Source: Gadus chalcogrammus
Lineage: Eukaryota > Chordata > Actinopteri > Gadiformes > Gadidae
NCBI RefSeq assembly: GCF_026213295.1
Contig: NC_079432.1
Location: 9,009,892-9,073,891, forward strand
Length of the DNA stretch: 64,000 nucleotides
Direction: 5' to 3'
Notes under the pieces: generated by a model
Databases searched by the model: none
What the model saw: the letters and a program-made list of their open reading frames with translations, nothing else
Told to the model about the DNA's origin: nothing
Shown: in pieces, positions 51,470 through 64,000 of the stretch
Layout of the letters: the number at the start of each line of letters is the position of its first letter
How positions within the stretch are numbered: position 1 is the stretch's first letter
Position numbers and translations under genes: made by a program

Positions 51470-53498
51470 ATGGACTTCTACAGAGTACCAAACAACAACC
51501 CGATGGATTACAACGTTGATAACGTGGAACACAAACAAGTGAAGATGTTTCCTTGCCAGGAGGATCGCTTCGACAGCGGCCTCGATTCTTTGAAAGAGGA
51601 CGATTTGGCCAACGATCTGGCGGAATTAAAAGTCGTTCATTGCGAACCAATCCTGGAGGATAACGAACCATGGAGAAATGCGGTGACAGAAGACGGTGAC
51701 ACGTAAGTTGAATATCCTATCTATTGTACCGTTTTTTTTATAAAGAGCTGTAAAAACAAATCCTGCAAAAGATAACAATGCGCTGAAATAAAGGCCTGAA
51801 GGGTTGCATTGTTTTTCTGCACGTTATTTCGGCTCACGCGCAAGCCATATTGAATTACTTTTGGATGCAAGTTTGGACACGACGAAGTCGTCCCAAATAA
51901 GGTTTTGCAACAAAGCGATGGTTGGATGAGTGCACTGCGTACTAAAGACCTTGTACTTTGGCATAGAAACCATTATGGGCGGTGCCTAGAGTGCGCACAG
52001 CTCAGTCAGGAAAGTCCCTGGCGCTCCGCCAGCAACTGATAAAGCATCAGATGTTTAAAGCCACAACTGGTGGTGGAAATAACCCGACAAAACTCCACTC
52101 TTGCGAAACGAGCTTCTGGCTTTGTTCTTTTTCTTATTTTTCTGTCTCCCTCTGTGACCACTTCCCCCTTCCCCCCATGAGTGTTTTTTTTAATTTTTAA
52201 TTTAATTTTTAATTTAATTTAATTCTTTTTTTAACAACATTTTCTCTTTCTCCTCCACACCAGGTATCTGCATTTGGCCATTATTCACGAAGCCACGGAA
52301 CAAGTCAACCAGTTGATCAAGCTCTCCCACAACCAACCCTTCCTCAATGCACAAAACCTCCAGAGACAGGTAATGCAAACCCCCACTCCTTGGAACACAA
52401 TTTTTCCTGCAAACAATAATTTTAAAAAAATCCACTACAGCAATCAATCCAAATGAATATAACCACTGGCTGCTACATTTCCGCAAAATCTCTAACCAAA
52501 TCCCTGTTCTCTCCATCAGACGGCGCTTCACTTGGCCGTCATCACAGACCAGCCCCAGTTGGTGGAGAGGCTCCTGAAGGCCGGCTGCGACTCCCGGCTA
52601 GCAGACGAGGACGGCAACACGGCCCTCCACATCGCCTGCAAACGGGGATCGCTCCACTGCTTCAGTGTACTCACACAGAACTGCCCACACCAGCTCCCCT
52701 ACCTCCTCCCCCACCCCAACTACGATGGTACGTTGTCGGAACCAAGTTCTCCACTCACGAATAGCGTAGTTCACATTCAAGCCACCAATGTGACATGAGT
52801 TGACCCCGATGTGTAACTGACCCCCCCCATTCTTTTTATTTTTCACTTCACAGGACACAACTGCCTCCACTTGGCATCCATCAACGGCTTCCTCTCATTG
52901 GTCGAGAGCCTGGTCCAGCTCGGAGCAGACATAAACGCACCGGTAAGCGTTTCCTGAAACGCCATATCGCTCACCCATTTCTTTGGAAGAACCGGAAACT
53001 GAATAATTCCTGACTTAAATTCGAAAACTAAATGCACGTCAAGACAAGTGGAACTAACGTTGCCCCTTTATCGTTTCTCTCAGGAACAGTGCAGCGGTCG
53101 CACGGCGCTCCACCTAGCCGTAGACCTCCAGAACTCCACCCTGGTACGCTGCCTGCTTTCGCTGGGTGCCAATGTGCACAGCATCACATACGGCGGGTTC
53201 ACGCCGTACCACCTGACCTACGGCCGCCACGACGAGGAGATCCGCCACCAGTTGTACGAGCGCACGGCACAAGAGCTGCGGGATCTGCCCGACAGCGAGT
53301 CGGAAGACTACGACCGGGACGATGCGTCCGACGAGGAGGTCAGTTGCAAGTTCAGTTCAAATCCATCCAAAACGTGTAGGCCGCCGCAAAATATTCGAAT
53401 ATCTTCCGGAGCACGATCATTTATTTTATTTATCTGTTCCTAACGGCATTTTCCTTTTCGCCCAACAGATGTACGATGACATCAAGTTCGGAAAGTAG
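51470..53498 (+). CDS. nfkbia: NF-kappaB inhibitor alpha (IkappaB-alpha), six exons
   Basis: Exons 51470-51702, 52264-52369, 52520-52727, 52854-52942, 53084-53338, 53469-53498; 921 nt, 306 aa (human 317). The protein retains NF-kappaB dimers in the cytoplasm and is destroyed by the proteasome after IKK phosphorylation. Residues 35-40 are DSGLDS, the phosphodegron, with Lys residues 22 and 25 upstream as possible ubiquitin sites. Ankyrin repeats follow from about residue 78 ([47 protein letters not shown]). The acidic PEST tail is [15 protein letters not shown] and the end is [10 protein letters not shown] chose the ATG at 51470 because its context (AATATGG) is stronger than the in-frame ATG at 51449 (CGTATGC), which would add seven residues. 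All introns are GT-AG. Confidence 0.97.
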
Positions 53499-53905
53499 AG
53501 GCCGTTCCACCATCTGCTGTGTGCGCGTGTCACAGTGAAGCTGCTACAGGATTTCCTTGCCCAGAGTCCAGGGGGATGACCACCATTGGTCTGCCATTCC
53601 TCCTCCCAAGAGCCGCAGGTCCCTACGAAGACCCATAGAGCCGGTCCTGGGACCACATCATGAGAACCGAGATGGTGTCTGACCGGGGGCCAATCGGGGC
53701 CCACCCGTTGGAACAATTTTTCCAAATCACAAAACAATGATCCACGACACCTCAAAGACATTGGCCTCTGACGGGCTAATATTTTTTATATAATGTAAAT
53801 ACATAGATATATATATATATTTTTTTATGTGAATACTTTTTATTGTAAACACTATGAGTCAACGTGAGATCATACATGAATTAAATGACTTATAAATATA
53901 CACCT
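53499..53905 (+). other. nfkbia: nfkbia 3'UTR
   Basis: About 400 nt, turning very A/T-rich after 53770 (TATATA and T-runs), ending after ATTAAA at 53880-53885. The A/T-rich end may affect mRNA stability, as expected for a short-lived inducible transcript. Confidence 0.65.
53880..53885 (+). terminator. nfkbia: polyadenylation signal of nfkbia
   Basis: ATTAAA, the commonest variant signal, about 380 nt after the stop, with a TG-containing stretch downstream. Confidence 0.55.
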
Positions 53906-55134
53906 TCTGCCTTGGTACGTCTTTATTTCCTTCTCAACTATTCATTCCCCACTAGTCATTTCTGTAGGCCTGTTCTTAAAACATAGGCAACCCCAGGTTC
54001 TGGTTAGTGCTACCATATTAAAATAAAATCTCCACATCCGGTATGACATGCAATTCAGTAAGAGGGAGAGAAGAGTCACAAATTTATGAATCTCATTCCG
54101 AACATGCCGGGGTTTCCTAGTTGGGCGAGGCGTGGGTCTCTTGAGTCACAACACTTGTAAAACCCCAGGGCCACATTAAGACGAACACTGAGTACAGAAG
54201 AACTAACTCATTAACCAATGAGTAATGGGCGTTTTAGAGCATACATTTTGGCAAGAGAAAATGTTGTCTTAGGCAAATCTGGAATTCTTTCAGTCATCGT
54301 GACCTGGAAACAAGCCTCCTCTTTAGTGGACATGCCCCAGAAATCTCCTTGTGTGTTCAGTGAGATCCGGGTTGTATTCAAGTGGCCTATAATGTTCCGT
54401 TATTTTTCACGGCTATAAACATTAACCGGGACAGTAGACCTGTATTCATAAGGTGGGGGATTTCCAAAGAATGTGACTCAACCTTGTCCTCAGACAAAGC
54501 CTCATGGTTCCCGTTTCACAGCCTCACAGGTGACCTGTTCCTCAGCAGATACAAGTCAAGGTGGTACTTTGCAGAACATGAGTCTGAGACTTCAACAATG
54601 GAGGCAAGAACAGAAACTGACGTGGATGGGAAAAAGTCCCCACAAGTCATTTCCTACATCCCGAAAAATTCCTGAAAAGGGATTTTCTGCATGCGTCATA
54701 TCTTTAAAAAGTAGGGCATGAGGCATAAGACATGGCAGGGGGAAGAGTTTTAATGCCATATAAGAGGACTGGACTGAATGATTCAGTCCAACAGTTACAG
54801 CATGTCATCTCACATTCTCCTAAAGTAGAGTGGGCACTCTGAAGGCAATAGAAGAACATGAGTGGCACCAGAGAGAAAGGCCGGCTTTCGTAATGATTGG
54901 CAATTATGGGTCATTGGTTTGCAGAAACATTTTCTAGTTAAATTACCACATGATGTTCAACAAAACCACAAGAACCAAAAAGATCAGTCACTGAGTCAAC
55001 ATGTGGAGAAAAAAAAAATAAGAATTTCAAGCTTACACAATGTTTATGCAACCCATTCTAGGGAAGTCAAAGTAATTCGCTACAATATATTGCTTACACT
55101 GAGTTTTCAATAAAATACACATTCGCAGAATCTT
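53906..55134. other. spacer between convergent nfkbia and psma6
   Basis: About 1.2 kb of unique, moderately A-rich sequence. I see no gene, transposon end or array in it. Confidence 0.7.
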
Positions 55135-55149
55135 TACTCCAAAACGTTT

Positions 55150-55155
55150 TTTATT
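55150..55155 (-). terminator. psma6: polyadenylation signal of psma6
   Basis: The - strand reads AATAAA, followed by A-rich sequence, about 140 nt after the stop codon. Confidence 0.7.
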
Positions 55156-55232
55156 GTTCAATGAAACAGCAGGGGGTTAATGTACAGCAAAACAAAGATA
55201 ACACCAGTCTTCTTTTCTGGGGGGTGGGGGAG

Positions 55233-55251
55233 ACTACAAATCCCATCATGC
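55233..55251 (+). promoter_or_regulatory. ZNF143/THAP11-like motif inside the psma6 3'UTR
   Basis: ACTACAAATCCCATCATGC matches the consensus ACTACAANTCCCAGNNTGC with one change. The motif usually sits in promoters, so its location at a gene's 3' end is odd. Confidence 0.5.
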
Positions 55252-55293
55252 TCTAACTTTATCCATCAGGGTCATACAGGGTGTTGGCTTCGC

Positions 55294-60205
<4,912 letters not shown>

Positions 60206-61641
60206 AATATATCATATTTCATACTATTATATTAATGACTATGGCTCAGCAGGGAGTATAATTCTGTAACTATTTGAATCTTATTTATTTAAAGACGAAT
60301 GTGTATCTATCTTTTCTTGATCCTTCTTTGATATTTTAGATAATTATTCATACATTATATGGCTATAATAAGATCCTACAAAACCATGATTCTGCAGAGC
60401 ATATTACATAATCTGACTGATCTAGATAAAGTTTTAAATCCAAAAAAGCATTTTTTTTAATGCTTCAACTAGGCCCACAATCACAAAGCATGTCTCATTC
60501 ACCACATAGCCAACTTTGTTTCGAAGATACAAACACCCACTCTATTTTATTCTTTCTTCTGCAAAAAAATACCAAAATGTGAAAAAAAGTAGCAACATTT
60601 GTCGGCATCTTGTATGATGAGATTTCCCAAAGGTGTGAATAGGCCTACAGACCGTTTTATGTGAATGAAGAACTGCATGTGTGATGTTGTGGATGTGATT
60701 GGTAATACCCCCACCCATGTTCCTTGCAAAAAGAGGGCATGGAAAGTGACTTCTGCAACTGTCTGGGGTGTTGGGGTTTCTCCACTGCTCTCTAAAGATA
60801 TTTTGCCCTTTAACAAGCCACATAAAACTAATGTTTTCCATATGTACCAGCATTCAAAGGGGTTGAGTAATGGAGAACGCATTTTTTACTGTACATTGCT
60901 CAGAGGCTATGTTGCGAAACAAAAAATGTTCCAATTATATTTATTTTAAACTTATGTTAGGTTAGAGAACTAATACATGAAAAGGTATTGTAGGCATTTC
61001 AAGAAATTCAAGTTACTTGAATTGTATACAGGTTTCTGGTTTGCATTTTTTTTTCATTTCAACCACAGTTCCAGGAAGCTGAACGACAGCAGTGAAATCA
61101 AAGAAGGCTTTATCCCAAGTTTAAAAGTACAAACTGATAGATTAAAATACATAATAAATATAGACTAAGTTGTAGACCTGTCATTCCCAATACCATTTTT
61201 TTTTATTAATCTTATCTACTGTTTATTTTTAATGTGCCACTATCTCTGTCCATCTCCTAAAACTGAGCTATTTCTGTTCATTTCCTGTGACCTACCAGCC
61301 AAAGAGTTACCACAGAAACTAGCTTTGTGTTCCACTGCAGCATATTTCATACTATTCAACAAATGGGTCAGGAAGTATGAAATCCCCCTCATGACCAAGT
61401 TTAACACTATAGCACCTGCTACACTCCGAGGCCTTGTGAAGGTGGTTGTGTTATTTTGACACATTTTCGAAAGCACCAGTCAGTGGGATGGGTGTGGTAA
61501 AAAAATGACAGGTTTCAAACTAAACCAGGGACTTTATGAAGGTTACATAAGGTTGGCATTGTATAAAGACGTACACGGAATTTGGCCGTGTGCAACCGCA
61601 CAAAGAAAACCTTAACAGGTTAAAAAAAGATAGGGTATTTA

Positions 61642-61699
<58 letters not shown>
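61642..61699. repeat. (TCA)n trinucleotide array
   Basis: About 19 uninterrupted units; the poly-His ORF over it is an artefact. Confidence 0.97.
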
Positions 61700-62416
61700 C
61701 GTCACACAGGACCAAATGTCACCTTCCCTAGCATGTCTGGAAACCAATGGAACTATGTGTAAAGACCATCCGTTGTGCATCAATGCGTGGGTGGGTTTGT
61801 GTTCCCTATTTTATTTATAAATAGGTATAGATAGACAAATTTGCCCCTTTTTACATTTATTTAAATTCAATCCACTTTAGCTGTCACTGGATGTTTGCAA
61901 CTGAAATGCCTTCTGGAGGGACCTCAGGCCAGAACATGTGATAAAGTCAGCTATCATTTGATGGAACCCTCAGATTATAATCTGACTAAAAAGGAAATAA
62001 ATACTGTTGCTTTACTTTTCATCATTATATTATTTCATGGTTTCTATTGAAATCGATGTCAACCTGTGATCAAGAAAAATGATACAAAATATATTCTGGT
62101 ACTCAGTGGTCATTTGTAGGAAATGTAGAAAGGAAACATGAAAATATTTTTGTCTTCACATGAAATATGAGATACAAAAGCCGACAATTCTATTTCTTTA
62201 TGACTTTTATTTTGGAGGAAAAAGGTTTTGATTATTTTCTTAAAAATCGTCAAATGCAGCAACAAAAAAAAAAGCACCTTCTGGGATTTTATTTGCAGGA
62301 AATGCCTCTTCTAAAGTATGGCCACATGACATAAAACCCAGTCTGTCACCTTGCTTCCGCTTCAAAACCTTGAAGTTAATCAAGAGTGATCAATCCCTGT
62401 CTACAACTTTTGTGTC

Positions 62417-62520
<104 letters not shown>

Positions 62521-62837
62521 CACACACACACAAATACACACACACACGCACGCAGGCACACGCGCGAAGACGCACACACATACACAGCAGGTGGCCTCTG
62601 TGACTGAAAATGTGCTGAATGTTGCATGGGGCAGCAGATGTCTGTGGTAACAATAGGGGACCAGTACGGAAAGGGGGATATCCATGGTTTAAACCTACAT
62701 ATCCGAATTTGAATGTCAAGAATACATGTAAGAGTAAAAATGAAAGAACGAAAATGCCTGTGAACTACCTACACCTTCATTTCAGATGTACTCTATATTG
62801 GCTGCATAATTATATGTAGCCCAGACATGGAGGGCCA

Positions 62838-62948
<111 letters not shown>

Positions 62949-63035
62949 GACCCACACTCACAGACACACACGAAAGGAGAATTGCACATGCATGCTCACA
63001 TGCATGAACCATTAGGAGATGAATGCAACAACGTA

Positions 63036-63175
<140 letters not shown>

Positions 63176-63597
63176 CGCCACCATATCCAGTGCTCTAACC
63201 AGCTAGGCAATATGCCTGGAAGCGACCCAGGTTAAATTCCCATACCTGCATTCCTTTTCTAGATCCCAATTCTCATCCCAATTCTCTCCCATGCCTTTAA
63301 ACCCACGTCACCGTCCCATCCAATAAAGGCCTGAAAATGCCAGAAAAGCCCATGAAAAGTATCTTTAAGACGTCTCTTGCATCACACTATTGTTACGTCA
63401 ACACAGGCTTCACCCAATGGCTGGCTGGGTTAGGGTGAGGGGTAGGTGCACAGGCTTGGAGTGGAAACAATACTTGTAGGTCTGTGGTGAGCGTGAAGGG
63501 AAGTGGAGAACAGAGAGTTGGTTAACTGAACTACGTCTGTAAGGTTGGGTCTTTTCGGTGGAGGTGGTGGAGTGTATTAATATGGGTGTGTGCGCGT

Positions 63598-63639
<42 letters not shown>

Positions 63640-63810
63640 ATCTGTGCGTGTGTGCATGTATGTGTTCACGTATGTGCATGCATGTGAAAGGGACATTTGG
63701 TGGGAGACCAGAAGATCGGCGGCGGGAATATTATTTTATGTAATTACACCCTCATTCGAGAAATAGGAATGTGGAAGTGTCTCAGAGGAAGGGTAGTCGG
63801 TATAAGAAAC

Positions 63811-64000
63811 ATTTGCATTTAGGGCATTTACCACATGCTTCTATCCAATGCAACTTACTTACACTTGTCAGAAGAAGGAGAAACAGCAATACATTGCTGT
63901 TGGTACAGAAAGGGGAAATTGTAAGTGCTAAGCTTGGTTAACTCATATCCGTATACAACAAATATAGCTAGTAAAGAAACCTGTCAAAGGAAATCCATCC
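63811..64000 (-). mobile_element. L2 LINE 3' tail, inverted, cut by the window edge
   Basis: CATTTGCATTTAGGGCATTT and ATGCTTCTATCCAATGCAAC are the reverse complement of the 3' tail at 47500-47630, with many substitutions (ACTTGTCAGAAGAAG, CAATACATTGCTGTTGGTAC also align). It is an older copy of the same family, or a SINE sharing its tail, running off the right end. Confidence 0.8.

Larger units (their letters stand above)
55135..55293 (-). other. psma6: psma6 3'UTR
   Basis: About 150 nt after the TGA, ending after an AATAAA on the - strand (55155-55150). It overlaps a ZNF143-like motif on the + strand. Confidence 0.75.

Noticed and set aside
61590..61820. Poly-His protein
   Set aside because: The His tract is the (TCA)n microsatellite read in frame; flanks show no coding signal.

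Overview
This is vertebrate nuclear DNA, almost certainly from a ray-finned fish. Evidence: four multi-exon genes with GT-AG introns and vertebrate-type proteins, a fish-type L2 LINE, hAT-type non-autonomous transposons, tRNA-derived SINE fragments, and a very heavy load of long (CA/GT)n, (CT/GA)n and mononucleotide arrays. Such microsatellite density recalls gadiform (cod-like) genomes, but that is inference. A run of exactly 100 N at 23901-24000 is an assembly gap.

Layout. (1) 1895-16300, + strand: a complete calmodulin gene with six coding exons of 3, 31, 144, 107, 136 and 29 nt (149 aa) and a long 3'UTR to about 17555. (2) 17.56-30.2 kb: a gene-free stretch dominated by microsatellites, pyrimidine-rich tracts and degenerate minisatellites. 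(3) 42122-32029, - strand: brms1l, a subunit of the SIN3-HDAC corepressor complex. It has ten coding exons (330 aa) and a 3'UTR to about 30.24 kb. Its introns hold two hAT-type elements with 8-bp target duplications, a larger terminal-inverted-repeat element with a nested duplication, a 37-bp minisatellite beside exon 4, and a U12-type AT-AC intron. (4) 42.4-51.3 kb: gene-free, with a 5'-truncated L2 LINE. (5) 51470-53498, + strand: nfkbia (IkappaB-alpha), six exons (306 aa), with a kappaB site and TATA box upstream. (6) 60085-55294, - strand: psma6 (20S proteasome alpha-1 subunit), seven exons (246 aa), tail-to-tail with nfkbia. (7) 60.2-64 kb: gene-free, with microsatellites and an inverted L2 tail at the right edge.

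The nfkbia/psma6 tail-to-tail pair with BRMS1L nearby matches the arrangement on human 14q13; RALGAPA1 and INSM2, which lie between NFKBIA and BRMS1L in human, are not seen here. The genes are not an operon. Functionally they are linked only loosely: IkappaB-alpha is degraded by the proteasome, of which PSMA6 is a subunit. I found no novel multi-gene system. The best leads are the AT-AC intron of brms1l, the nested transposon structure in its intron 3, repeat expansions abutting splice sites, and ZNF143-like and kappaB regulatory motifs.
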